Below are positions 21,924 to 31,109 of a stretch of 41,837 nucleotides of DNA, piece after piece (the first letter of the stretch is position 1; each line of letters begins with the position of its first letter). Source of the stretch: a bacterium (lineage in GTDB: Bacteria; Bacillota; Bacilli; Lactobacillales; Streptococcaceae); NCBI GenBank assembly GCA_905221325.1, contig CAJNCS010000012.1:1-41837 (forward strand), in the 5' to 3' direction. Under the pieces are notes generated by a model, which did no database searches, had not been told where the DNA came from, and saw only the letters and a program-made list of their open reading frames with translations. The translations under genes were made by a program, and so were the position numbers.

Positions 21924-23150
21924 ACAGTATAGTGATCATGAACGTCAAAAAATTGCTAATGAAGAGTATACAAGTTATTCTGAAACAGATCCCTTGAAAA
22001 TTATAAACGATAAAGGAAAGAAACCATCGGTACCGTCCGTCAGGTGATAGAAAACGAGACAGGATTGAAGGTTTATGTAGTTGAGAGTCCAGATAAATCT
22101 GAAATATCTGTTCTCTATGAAGGTTCTAAGGAACCAGGCAAAGATGGATGGGAAGTAGATTGGAAAGTCAATGATATTCCTATGGCGAAAAATATCATAA
22201 CCAAAAAGAAAGAAGTGACACCTCAGTTAGAATCAGCGGCTACAACCTTGAATAACGTATTAGAAAATTATCCGAATGCTAAAATCTCAGTTTATGCTCA
22301 CTCTCTTGGCTCCATGAATGCGCAGTATGCACTAGCTAATGTTAGGGACATTTCACGTATTTCGGGAGCTTATATCTACCAAGGACCGAACATCTATCCG
22401 GTCTTGACGGAAGAACAGCAGCAGCGTGTGGATGCTATGAAATACCGGATTCATAATTATATCGATCAACGAGATACAGTTCCGATCGGATATTCCAAGG
22501 ATGCTCCAGGATACAAAGCAGAATTGAACAGTAAAAATGCTGTTGGAATAGTCCATCATGTGGATTCAAACTTTAACTGGGATCCCATAGCACAACACAT
22601 GTGGGGCGGTTATGTATTTAATGAGGATGGTAGCCTCAAAATTAAAAAGGCCTCCTCATCTTTTGAAAAACGTTATTCATCTTTTTTAGATAAGGCTTCC
22701 AGTGGCTTGTATTACTATGCAAAAGCTAAAGAGGCATTGGCTTCAGGCGGCTATACGAGTGGTGAGGAGCTCTTTTTAGACTCCGAACACGCCTTAACGA
22801 TTTCATCGGGATTGCATGAAGTCGCAAATGCTGGTCAGGAAGAGATTCGCTCCATAGTTCGTAAAGCTCACCAAAAAGCAGAGAAAATAGTAGCGAGTAC
22901 CTATCAGGTTCCTTTTGGTTTTATTCTATCCCCTACAGAGGTGGCGACAGCCTATTCTGCTGGAGGAGTATCTCGTACGACAATCGTAGATGATCTTGAT
23001 TATTATTTCTATCCAAAAATCAAAAAAGCAGAAAAATTAGCCGAAGATTTTCAAAATTTAGAAAAGCAAATAGCAGATGGTGTCCAAAAGACATTAGATA
23101 ACGATAAAGAGTTAGCAGGGAATTTTAAAGAATGGATGAAAGTCAAGTAA
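21916..23150 (+). pseudogene. Reverse-architecture T7SS lipase-like effector, frameshifted near its N-terminus
   Basis: Translation can start at GTG 21916, 4 bases after GGAGGGG, and reads SDHERQKIANEEYTSY...PLKIINDKGK. The frame then ends at 22045-22047, while the long frame that follows (with KETIGTVRQVIENETGLKVYVV) is shifted by one base near 22014-22022. Restored, the protein is about 411 residues. The lipase part has AHSLGSMNAQ (nucleophile Ser in a GxSxG-like A-H-S-L-G), an Asp in YIDQRDTVPIG and a late His in HMWGG. The last 170 residues are helical without a catalytic motif, as in the LXG-like C-terminal export region of TslA. Two small partner-type genes follow. The exact indel is inferred. 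Confidence 0.7.
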
Positions 23151-23554
23151 TCTGGCAGGAATTAAGAACAAAGCAAGACAATCTAGATTCATTAGATGAA
23201 CGAAATCGTTCTATTCGCCAACAAAGAGAAAAACAATTTGAAGTCCTTCAACAAAAACGGAATCAATTGTTGCATATGATGGAGAGAAAGTACCAGATGA
23301 TCCAGCCTATCCTGGGACAAGTGGAAGTGGATACTACTGAAGAAAGAGGACAGCTAAATAGAATAGCTTCGTACTTTAGTCAGACAGTATCCATGGGATT
23401 TACAAGGAATCAGCGTGCTTTGGAACAAAGGATTTAAAAAGAAGAGATTGAGTATAGACAAGAACGACGAAAATTGGAAGATGATATAGATACATTACAT
23501 CGTCGAAAGATGAAACTCGATCAAGAAAAAAAAGAAGGGATAGTCCATGTTTGA
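23132..23554 (+). pseudogene. DUF3958-like coiled-coil partner with an in-frame stop
   Basis: A 140-codon frame starting ATG 23132 (19 bases inside the lipase end) and ending TGA 23552-23554, interrupted by TAA at 23435-23437. Both sides read as one long charged coiled coil (REKQFEVLQQKRNQLL before, EEIEYRQERRKLEDD after), so a single substitution made the stop. The layout resembles DUF3958 proteins, which accompany T7SS lipase effectors and help their export (TlaA-type). The truncated 101-residue product may still fold partly. Confidence 0.7.
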
Positions 23555-23840
23555 AGAAATGATTAATGACTTCTTTTCAGGAGCGAATAATAATATGACG
23601 GAGATTCAGAAGGGACTAGAATGTTTACTAATCAGCCATATCTATGCACCACTCAAATTGAATGAGCGTAATAATTTGATGTCAGATGGTGATATCAAAA
23701 TCAAAACAGAAGCGCAAGCAACGAAGACAGCATTGGGGATGATTTCTAGTCAAATTGATACAACGATGGAGGGTCCTTATTCAACAAATGTTGTTGAGAC
23801 TTTGAAGACGAAAGAAAAAGATTATGATACGATTGTGTAG
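23547..23840 (+). CDS. Small T7SS partner-like protein (TIGR04197/SACOL2603-like), possibly decayed
   Basis: A 97-residue soluble protein that overlaps the previous frame by 8 bases. The section IKIKTEAQATKTALGMISSQ resembles the start of TIGR04197-type T7SS small proteins (T..A...A..L), which accompany DUF3958 genes. The N-terminal 45 residues do not fit that family, and the C-terminus is shorter than usual, so it may be a fused or truncated version. No ribosome site beyond an AAGAAGGG motif is seen. Part of the lipase cassette. Confidence 0.45.
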   Translation: MFEEMINDFFSGANNNMTEIQKGLECLLISHIYAPLKLNERNNLMSDGDIKIKTEAQATKTALGMISSQIDTTMEGPYSTNVVETLKTKEKDYDTIV

Positions 23841-24424
23841 GAGTTATTGTGCCTGAATAGGAGCGATATAAAAGACGATATGAAAAAAATTAAGGTTTAA
23901 TTCGCTGATGGGAAAAGTGTTCTGAACGTTGATTTTTTTATTGCTAAAGAAGGTGCTATTATAAGCAAATCAAAGCATGTTATGTTGGTAAAATTTTTAT
24001 TAAATCATAATCAAATTTTGATATTTATCGGGCTATAAATTGCTTGAAATATTTTAAAAATTACTAGATTTTGAGACTCAATTTTTAACTTATATTTATT
24101 TTTTCATTGAAACATATTTAGTCAAATTCTCAAAGAATTTAGTGTAGTTAAAAAAATAAATCGTAGAACAGAATGGAACGTTTTTAAGGAGTGGCAGGTC
24201 GCTAATCTGCTCTAGAAATTTATCTCAGCGATTAGCGTTTGACTAAAAATAAAAATTATTTTCAGAGAGAAATTATAACTTAAAAAAATTTATCAAGGCT
24301 AACTTTTGATGGTGAAATGTTTCATAAACTTATAATCTTTTTTAATCGTTGGTATTTCAATTATTAACTCAAAAAACGAATCAAATAAGAAATCTATTAG
24401 ACTTAAAAATAAGAATTTTGAATG
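23841..24424. other. Non-coding AT-rich stretch
   Basis: No gene was found. CGCTAATC (24200-24207) and GATTAGCG (24230-24237) form a hairpin with a 22-base loop followed by TTT, possibly a weak terminator. Confidence 0.5.
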
Positions 24425-24710
24425 TTTTATTTTGGGACAGACTATTGTCTGTCTAAAGGACCCCTAAACCCTTGATATATCTAGTTTCATGGGGGTTGGA
24501 AACAGGGGGGACAAAGCCACTTTTTATTTTGGGACAGACTATTGTCTGTCTAAAGCCCTCCTAAACCCTTGATATATCTAGCTTTATGTGGGTTGGAAAC
24601 AGGGGAGAAAGTGCTCATTTTGTTTTGGGACAGACAAGTGTGAGCTGAAATAACAGCTAAACCCTTGGTACATCTGGTTTTGTTAAGGTTGGAAACAGGG
24701 GGGACTTTAT
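24425..24710. repeat. Three tandem 96-97-bp repeats of unknown function
   Basis: Units start at 24425, 24522 and 24618. Each contains TTTTGGGACAGAC, AAACCCTTG(A/G)TA followed by a CTAG-like block, and GGTTGGAAACAGGGG. In the first two units GACAGAC and GTCTGTC form a palindrome with a 4-base centre; in the third it is lost. The AAACCCTTG...CTAGCTTTAT block occurs again in the origin at about 19396. Candidates are a centromere, an accessory origin or an oriT; runs of G on one strand are also notable. Confidence 0.75.
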
Positions 24711-25311
24711 ATGACTTTAACCCCTCTTTAAATAAGGCTTGGGAGAAATAGATAAATTTCATGTCTAAAAATAGAAGTAGTGTAGAGAGCGAGTGCGAAG
24801 TAATAGGACGTATTTCAAAGTGTGTAATTACTTGCTAATTATCTGAACTATGGGTGGAGAAAAAAATATTTTTTAACCAGAGTATGCTCTGGTTTATATA
24901 CTATTTATTGTGACTAAAGTATTTATCAAGAGCCCTCTTTTTGTGATGAATATTATCTCTTAATAATTAAAGAGTTAGATACAAAAACACTTTCTTCTTT
25001 TTTCAAGAAACAAGACAATGCTACTCTCCTGTTTTGGAGACGATTATAGAATAGGAGGCGGAGCTAAATTCTTATTTGTTAGATGGTACTTCACTCTTGT
25101 TTGTTAGATATACTATTTTATAAGTTCAAGGTCTGTCTAAGCTGAAAAATGTGGCATAGTATGAGGAGGATTATAGTTATAATACGAATCGTATTACTAG
25201 TAGTAAAAATTTACACTTAGGAAAATGAAATGACGTTGAGACGGTGGTAAAATACATTGAAATAAACAATAAATAATATGATTTAAAAATATCATTTTTA
25301 AATAAAAATAC
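24711..25311. other. Long non-coding leader upstream of the T7SS operon
   Basis: No gene was seen. Visible elements: a hairpin AACCAGAG/CTCTGGTT at 24875-24894; two direct repeats CTT(A/G)TTTGTTAGAT about 23 bases apart around 25070-25107; and a small palindrome AATACGA-A-TCGTATT near 25181-25195. The last two could be regulator sites for esxA. Confidence 0.4.
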
Positions 25312-25340
25312 TTGTCTAAAAGTTTGAATAATGTTAAAAT
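25312..25340 (+). promoter_or_regulatory. Predicted esxA promoter
   Basis: TTGTCT at 25312-25317 and TAAAAT at 25335-25340 with a 17-base spacer, 29 bases before the esxA ATG. Confidence 0.55.
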
Positions 25341-25369
25341 AAAATAAAAAATATAGTAGGAGTGAAAAT

Positions 25370-25666
25370 ATGTCAGGACAAATTCGTGTATCTCCAGAGA
25401 CCCTCCAATCACGTGCACGTGAATATGGGAAAGCTGCAAACGATATCAGAGTTATTTTGAGCAATCTTCAACGCTTGCAGGATACCTTGCGTTCAGAGTG
25501 GGAAGGTGCTGCGTTCCAAGGCTTTGATCAACAGTTCCTTGAATTGAAACCAAAGGTTGAAAACTTTGCTGATTTGATGCAACAAATCAATACACAACTT
25601 GATAAGACTGCTCAAGCGATGCAACAAAATGACCAAGACTTATCTAGAAACTTTGGTCTTCAATAA
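25370..25666 (+). CDS. esxA: EsxA, WXG100 secreted protein of the T7SSb core
   Basis: A 98-residue helical hairpin protein with the WXG motif in SEWEGAAFQGF at about residues 43-53 and a C-terminal helix ending DLSRNFGLQ. TAGGAG precedes the ATG. EsxA is exported by EssC and is needed for secretion of the other substrates in Firmicutes. It is the first gene of the core. A terminator right after it should give esxA much more transcript than the rest of the operon, a usual arrangement. Confidence 0.96.
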   Translation: MSGQIRVSPETLQSRAREYGKAANDIRVILSNLQRLQDTLRSEWEGAAFQGFDQQFLELKPKVENFADLMQQINTQLDKTAQAMQQNDQDLSRNFGLQ

Positions 25667-25670
25667 TCTA

Positions 25671-25705
25671 AAGTTGAGGTTGAGGAGAAATCCTCAACTT
25701 TTTTA
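25671..25705 (+). terminator. Terminator between esxA and esaA
   Basis: AAGTTGAGG (25671-25679) pairs with CCTCAACTT (25692-25700), followed by six T residues. Likely partial read-through supplies the downstream membrane genes. Confidence 0.85.
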
Positions 25706-25728
25706 CTATATTTAGTTAAGGAGAAAAT

Positions 25729-28700
25729 GTGAAAAAGAAAGTTTTATTTAGTTTAGTATTGTTATTGTTGTTTGTTACAATGATAGTGTCTTTTTTTGCT
25801 ATTATAAAGCCAACACCTATCAGTCGAACGAACTCAGAGTCTTCAGTACAACAAGTCCCCATCAAAGTTGCAGTTGTTAATGAGGATACGGGTAAGGTAT
25901 ATAATGGACAACCAATTAATATCGCTAATACTTTAGTAAATTCATTTATTTCTAAAAATAATTATAAAGTGGAAGTGGTTTCTAGATCAATTGCTGAAAG
26001 TGGTTTAAAAAATGACAACTATCAGTTGATGGTAGTCTTCCCAAGTAAGTTTTCAGAAGAAACTTTAGCTCTTGAATCCACATCACCTGTTCAGGCAAAG
26101 TTTCAATATCAAATTCAATCAAGTGATCAATTAACTGTTAAGCAGGCAGAACAAGCTGTAGTAGCTTTTAAAGAGCTTTTTAATAAGGACTTGATTAATA
26201 TTTATTTTACTAGTATTATTGGAAACTTGAGAACCGCACAAGGGCAGGTCTCAGATGTAGTTGCAAATGAACAAGAGTCACTAGCATCCTTTAATAATAA
26301 CTTAGTAAATCCTCTTGCTCAATATAGTCAACAATTTAATGGGTTAGGCTCATCACCGAATAATTTATTATCAACCTATTCGTCATTTAACAAAGATTTA
26401 TTAAATAGTAATGATGCTTTTAAATCGATTATTTCTGTTGATAAAACATACGAGGGAACAATCGAACAAATAAAAGCTCAACAAGAAAAATGGAAACTTT
26501 CCTTGGATACTAGAGAACAAGCTTTGTCAAACTATGATAAAGATTTTTCAACATTATCAGTTGAGGAACAGCTATCTAAATTAGCAGCTATAAACACTCA
26601 TATTACTGAGAACTTATCAGAGCCAGCCATTTGGAAAGAAACTTCTGATACGGCAGCATCCTATAATAAGGATATAGCAGACCTTCTTGATACTTTAAAG
26701 AATAATAACAAGGATATTGACGATACTTTATCAAATTATGATACAAAGATTAAAGAAGCGGTAGAGTCTTCCTTAACCCAAAATTCTTCAGCGGTAGATG
26801 GAGCTAGTAAAACTCTTGGAAGTTATATCAAGTCTTTAAATACTAGTATGCAGAATCAAATTACGAGCAAGTGGCCAAGTGTATATTACGATGATACAGC
26901 TATTAATAATCTGTCCCTGTCCGATACTGATAAACAGCATTTGAAAAATATTAGTGCTTTTATACAGTGGTATAGTAAGAAAACAGGGAAAGAATTGCCA
27001 ACTCTGCAAGCTACAACGCTTGAAAGTGAAGAATTATCTCATTTAAAAAATGACATTAAATCTAAGAGTACAGCAAAACGTGAGATAACTTTGCCTTCAT
27101 TTGAGGGGAAAATTTCAAAATTAACGTTAACTGTACCAAGCGGATACTATCTTAAAGAATCAAACTATGGATTTTCTGATCTTGGGGGCGGTAATTATCA
27201 AATAAATATCCCTAGTGAAGCTTCTCCAGGGATGGCTATTTCATACACGCTAGAAATCAAGAATGACAACGATATCAGTGTCTTATCGCCTGTTGTCGTG
27301 AATTATAAATTAGATACGACTGAGGATGTGAAGGTTGTAAAGGAAGATGCTCCATACGTAGAGGAAACAACAGAGACAGAGACAGCTCATGCAGCGCCTG
27401 TTACTCCCTCTACTCCTGTAGCATCATCTACCGTTTCAGGAACGAGTGCCCTTACTACTGAAGAAAAAAAACCAGTAGAAATTATCACTGTAACGAAGAC
27501 TATCACAACTACCAAGACAAATCAGACAGAAAAAAAAGTTTTGAATCGCCATTATGAGATGCAAGACATTATTTCTAACTGGGAATATAATCCTACGAAA
27601 CTAACTCAAGCTATTTATAAAGATGTAGATGCATATCTACAATTGTCAGGTCTTGTCTCTGCGTATTATGGTTTAGATTTATCTAAAAATACGTACTCAG
27701 AACATATGTTTATTCCAGCAGAAGGTTCTCTTGCTGCCTTAGCAAATAATGATGACCTCAAGACCATTGTGACCAATCTAATCAAAGCGACCACAGTAGA
27801 AGCTTTAAAATCAGATTTGAAGATTTCGGATGAAAAATTGACGGATATTCAGTCTCGAGTAGCTAATGCTGAGAAATTGACCTCTAATATTGAACAGCTG
27901 AGAACAACAACCAATGATTTAATGACCCAGTTAAGTCAGTTAATTGAACAAACCAAATTAGTGGATAAAACGATTAAAGATAAACCTAGTTTTGTTGAAA
28001 CAGAAAAAGTAGATAATACCGATATGGTTACAGTTAGCATGGATATGAACAGTGACCTCGTTAAATTGATGTCGGCTAGTCAAACTTTGATGTCTAATAC
28101 GCAGGCAAACCAAGCTGTTTCTGAAACGATAGAATCTACTATTCATCAGTTGGCGAATGATGTTAATACATTGGAAAAAGACGGTGAATCATTGAGTGGT
28201 CGTGTATCTGAGTTGAAAAATATCATGTCTAGTGAGTATGGTTCAAATGAAGAATTTCTTAAAAACTTTTCTTCTGTTTTGAGCAATACTAGGACAGGTA
28301 ATACAAAAAATGATGCAGTCTATGAATATTTGTCTAATCCTGTCGATGCTTCTAAAATTGGTAATGTAGTATCGGCTGCTACCAATGCTCAGGCACAGTC
28401 TAATCGTCAAGATGAGAGATCAGGACTTCTTATTATCTTAATTAGCTATCTTGTTAGCTTAGTTATTGCTTATCTTTTCCAACACGCAGATAAAGAAGAA
28501 TTACAAAGATTAATGAATCTAAAAGATCGTCTATCATGGAGAAATTCTTCTGGTCCTATGCTCTTCCTGAGTGTTATTTCGGTAGTTGCTGGTTTTATAA
28601 TTGCGACTATTTCTGGAATTAAGCTTGGTTTTTCCATAGCCCAATTTAGTTCATTTGTAGTACTTCTTGTGTTAGTAAGTCTAATGATGACGTATGGCCT

Positions 28701-28983
28701 TAATATTCTTATTGATAAGCTAAAAAGTTTCGGATTCTTGATAAGTGTGAGTCTAATACTACTTTATATCATTTCGGCGACTCAATTGTTTGATGAGTAT
28801 TATGTGAATTCGGCTCCCATTTTAGCAACACTTTCTCCTTTGACTTATCTTGAAGGTGTAGTGAAATTATTTATTAATCAGCAAAACGGAGTTGTTCAGT
28901 CAGTAGTTGTAATTGTAGTTTTAACGATTGCTTTAGGAATTGGAAATATTTTCTTGTATCGCCAAGTTAAGGATAGCAAGTAA
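25729..28983 (+). CDS. esaA: EsaA, large T7SSb membrane protein
   Basis: A 1084-residue protein starting at GTG 25729, 5 bases after AAGGAG. A membrane helix at about 5-27 is followed by a huge extracellular domain (to about 900), which includes a Thr/Ser/Pro/Val-rich stretch near 545-610. Five membrane helices close the protein at about 903-920, 944-966, 972-995, 1005-1022 and 1052-1075. This is the YhgE/EsaA topology. EsaA forms an elongated surface-exposed dimer that spans the cell wall and serves as phage receptor (YueB) in Bacillus. The 1-base gap to essA indicates coupling. Confidence 0.95.
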   Translation: MKKKVLFSLVLLLLFVTMIVSFFAIIKPTPISRTNSESSVQQVPIKVAVVNEDTGKVYNGQPINIANTLVNSFISKNNYKVEVVSRSIAESGLKNDNYQLMVVFPSKFSEETLALESTSPVQAKFQYQIQSSDQLTVKQAEQAVVAFKELFNKDLINIYFTSIIGNLRTAQGQVSDVVANEQESLASFNNNLVNPLAQYSQQFNGLGSSPNNLLSTYSSFNKDLLNSNDAFKSIISVDKTYEGTIEQIKAQQEKWKLSLDTREQALSNYDKDFSTLSVEEQLSKLAAINTHITENLSEPAIWKETSDTAASYNKDIADLLDTLKNNNKDIDDTLSNYDTKIKEAVESSLTQNSSAVDGASKTLGSYIKSLNTSMQNQITSKWPSVYYDDTAINNLSLSDTDKQHLKNISAFIQWYSKKTGKELPTLQATTLESEELSHLKNDIKSKSTAKREITLPSFEGKISKLTLTVPSGYYLKESNYGFSDLGGGNYQINIPSEASPGMAISYTLEIKNDNDISVLSPVVVNYKLDTTEDVKVVKEDAPYVEETTETETAHAAPVTPSTPVASSTVSGTSALTTEEKKPVEIITVTKTITTTKTNQTEKKVLNRHYEMQDIISNWEYNPTKLTQAIYKDVDAYLQLSGLVSAYYGLDLSKNTYSEHMFIPAEGSLAALANNDDLKTIVTNLIKATTVEALKSDLKISDEKLTDIQSRVANAEKLTSNIEQLRTTTNDLMTQLSQLIEQTKLVDKTIKDKPSFVETEKVDNTDMVTVSMDMNSDLVKLMSASQTLMSNTQANQAVSETIESTIHQLANDVNTLEKDGESLSGRVSELKNIMSSEYGSNEEFLKNFSSVLSNTRTGNTKNDAVYEYLSNPVDASKIGNVVSAATNAQAQSNRQDERSGLLIILISYLVSLVIAYLFQHADKEELQRLMNLKDRLSWRNSSGPMLFLSVISVVAGFIIATISGIKLGFSIAQFSSFVVLLVLVSLMMTYGLNILIDKLKSFGFLISVSLILLYIISATQLFDEYYVNSAPILATLSPLTYLEGVVKLFINQQNGVVQSVVVIVVLTIALGIGNIFLYRQVKDSK

Positions 28984-28984
28984 T

Positions 28985-29443
28985 ATGAAAAAAACGATTG
29001 TCTTTATCTTTCTGTTGTTTTCAATTTTTACAAGAGTAAGTGTTGCTTTTGCAAATGATGGATCCTTGCAAATAGATACATCTTTAGATAAAAATACGAA
29101 GAAAACAGAGATTCAGTACTTTGAACAGGAGAGTAATTTAGCAAAGTTATTTCATCCTGAGACATATAAATTGATTGATACAACTAAAAAAATGGATAAC
29201 GAGAAGTATCAATTAGTTAAAACAAACTTATTTATCACTAAAGTGGAATCGGAGAATGTCGTTAATGAGTATCAATCTGCTTTATTTACCAATCAAGTTC
29301 AAATCAACCAAAGTGATAAAAAGACTGTTTCACTTAATAACGTAAAGACTCCTGTTTCTTGGATAGCAATTTTATTGTTTATACTAGGAATGATTGTCAC
29401 GATTTACTCACTCTTATATAAAAAGTTACATACAGCTAAATAA
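28985..29443 (+). CDS. essA: EssA, T7SSb membrane protein
   Basis: A 152-residue protein. The ATG at 28985, one base after the esaA stop, is chosen because it gives a clean signal-like helix (MKKTIVFIFLLFSIF) where an upstream start would add residues overlapping esaA. An extracellular charged domain and a C-terminal membrane helix (about 126-146) follow. EssA is a required core subunit of unknown detailed role, placed as usual between esaA and esaB. Confidence 0.88.
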   Translation: MKKTIVFIFLLFSIFTRVSVAFANDGSLQIDTSLDKNTKKTEIQYFEQESNLAKLFHPETYKLIDTTKKMDNEKYQLVKTNLFITKVESENVVNEYQSALFTNQVQINQSDKKTVSLNNVKTPVSWIAILLFILGMIVTIYSLLYKKLHTAK

Positions 29444-29500
29444 TAAAATCGATAGAGAAATATTCAAGAACCTGGGACAATAGTCCCTTGCCTCCCAAAA

Positions 29501-29528
29501 AAGCAACGGATTTGCCGTTGCTTTTTTT
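29501..29528 (+). terminator. Terminator after essA
   Basis: AGCAACGG and CCGTTGCT form an 8-bp GC-rich stem with a 5-base loop, followed by seven T residues. It splits the core operon, so esaB-essB-essC need their own promoter (29642). Confidence 0.9.
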
Positions 29529-29641
29529 GCATGGTTGCGATAGTCTTGGTAAAATAGAATTGCCATTTAGAAAGCCTATCTTATGCATATTCACTATAAT
29601 ACTTTTATAAAGAGAAAGTTCTTTAATATTCATGTTTTGCA

Positions 29642-29650
29642 TGGTATAAT
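29642..29650 (+). promoter_or_regulatory. Extended -10 promoter for esaB-essB-essC
   Basis: TGGTATAAT: TG one base before a perfect TATAAT, 36 bases before the esaB ATG and after the terminator at 29501. Confidence 0.7.
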
Positions 29651-29685
29651 AAACATACGTAATAGTATAAAATTGGGAGGTTTTT

Positions 29686-29931
29686 ATGGAAGAGTATATT
29701 AATATTAGCCTTGATTGTTCACCTTTTTTATCTAAAATATTAGATTTAAGAGTTCCTGTTGAGTTAACCATTAAAGAACTGATCCAAATTGTCTCAGATA
29801 CTTATGGGATAGAAGAGGTTAAGGTATTGAATCCAAGTGTAAGAAATCAGCAATCTGGAGAGATTCTTGCTAGTACTAGCAGTCTAGCATTAGCGAAAGA
29901 CGGAGTGTTATTAAAATTAGAAAGAATATAA
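29686..29931 (+). CDS. esaB: EsaB, ubiquitin-like T7SSb cytoplasmic protein
   Basis: An 81-residue YukD-type protein: a beta strand (INISLDCS), a helix (TIKELIQIVSDTY) and final strands (GVLLKLERI) in ubiquitin order. GGGAGG precedes the ATG. EsaB is a soluble core component thought to regulate or assemble the machine. essB starts 14 bases after its stop. Confidence 0.92.
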   Translation: MEEYINISLDCSPFLSKILDLRVPVELTIKELIQIVSDTYGIEEVKVLNPSVRNQQSGEILASTSSLALAKDGVLLKLERI

Positions 29932-29945
29932 TTAGGGAGTAAGGT

Positions 29946-31100
29946 ATGGAAGTTCAAAAAATTGAATTAGTAGTTGGAGATATCAAGGGAAATCGTGAAA
30001 TAGCTTATGCTCTATTAAAAGCAGAACAACCTTATTTTGTAAACCAAAATGTAATCGTGGAAGAAGGTAAAATAACGATTGAAAGTCTTTTGACAGATGA
30101 ATATTATTCTTGGGATAAGCTGATTACGATGATTGATGAAGAAAAATTACGTCATCTGATAAATATTGGTCAGTTATTTAACTCGCTGAAGGATTCTATT
30201 TATACTTATAAGTTATCACCTAATAATTTAGTTTTTTCTCGAAACGGGGATCCTCGATTTGTTTTTCGTGGTATCAAAGGACAGGTACCACCATATAATG
30301 CGTTAACTTTAGATAAGTTTACAGTCAACTTCAAAGCCATGATTGTATCTCTACTAGATAAAAAGGTAAGTTATGAGGAATTGATAGAGGGACAGTTACC
30401 GTTTTATAAAGGAAAACTATTTTGTGAAACTATCATGAAGGCAGAAAGTTTGGATGAAATTCTATCTTTATTACTAGAAAATTATCTAGAGGAAAAGGAA
30501 CAAAATAAAGAAAAATTTTCACGTGTATCTAATCAACTGGTTTCACGATTGAAGTGGACAGCCCTAATCACATCACTTATTGGAGTACTGTCAATTGTTG
30601 GGGTACTTTATTTTGCATTGTTCGCTATGCCTAGCCAACAAATGATTTCTGATTTGCGTCTAGCTTTTGTTCATCAAGATTACTCAACAGTTGTATCTAC
30701 TGTTAAAAATACAGATTCTAAATCACTTAGTCAGGACGATGCCTATATGGTAGCTTATTCTGTAATCAAAACAGAACCTTTAACAGATGCGCAAAAGACA
30801 GAGCTATCAAAAATATCAACTCAATCAAATATAGACTATCTTCGTTACTGGGTGTTGATTGGTCAGTCAAAAATTGATGAAGCTATGGATATTGCAAGTT
30901 ACTTAGATGATCCTCAGCTATTGATGTATGGTTTAACGAAAAAAATTGATGAAGTTCAGAGAAACCCTAGCTTAACTTCTGAACAACGTACAGAGCAGCT
31001 GAACAATTATAAGAGTAAATTGGAAGAGTTGAAGAAAAACTATTTAACACCAGAGGCTAACAAGTCGAACACGACTTCAACTTCTACAGAGTCAAGATAG
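29946..31100 (+). CDS. essB: EssB, T7SSb pseudokinase membrane protein
   Basis: A 384-residue protein. A cytoplasmic pseudokinase-like domain lies at 1 to about 195, with no catalytic lysine or DFG motif visible, one membrane helix at about 204-226 (WTALITSLIGVLSIVGVLYF) and an extracellular helical domain that ends in a Thr/Ser-rich tail. This is the usual EssB/YukC plan. It dimerises and docks with EssC to build the channel. Starts after TAGGGAG. Confidence 0.95.
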   Translation: MEVQKIELVVGDIKGNREIAYALLKAEQPYFVNQNVIVEEGKITIESLLTDEYYSWDKLITMIDEEKLRHLINIGQLFNSLKDSIYTYKLSPNNLVFSRNGDPRFVFRGIKGQVPPYNALTLDKFTVNFKAMIVSLLDKKVSYEELIEGQLPFYKGKLFCETIMKAESLDEILSLLLENYLEEKEQNKEKFSRVSNQLVSRLKWTALITSLIGVLSIVGVLYFALFAMPSQQMISDLRLAFVHQDYSTVVSTVKNTDSKSLSQDDAYMVAYSVIKTEPLTDAQKTELSKISTQSNIDYLRYWVLIGQSKIDEAMDIASYLDDPQLLMYGLTKKIDEVQRNPSLTSEQRTEQLNNYKSKLEELKKNYLTPEANKSNTTSTSTESR

Positions 31101-31109
31101 GAGTGGTAT

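Noticed and set aside
24425..24710. Three repeats considered as a short CRISPR or a type III antitoxin
   Set aside because: Similarity covers the whole 97-bp unit, not a short repeat with unique spacers, and no toxN or cas gene follows.
25177..25464. Minus-strand frames overlapping esxA and its promoter
   Set aside because: They are low-complexity, Phe- and Tyr-rich, and run over the esxA coding region.
28940..28984. Upstream start of essA
   Set aside because: It would overlap esaA and spoil the signal-like N-terminus; the ATG at 28985 fits better.
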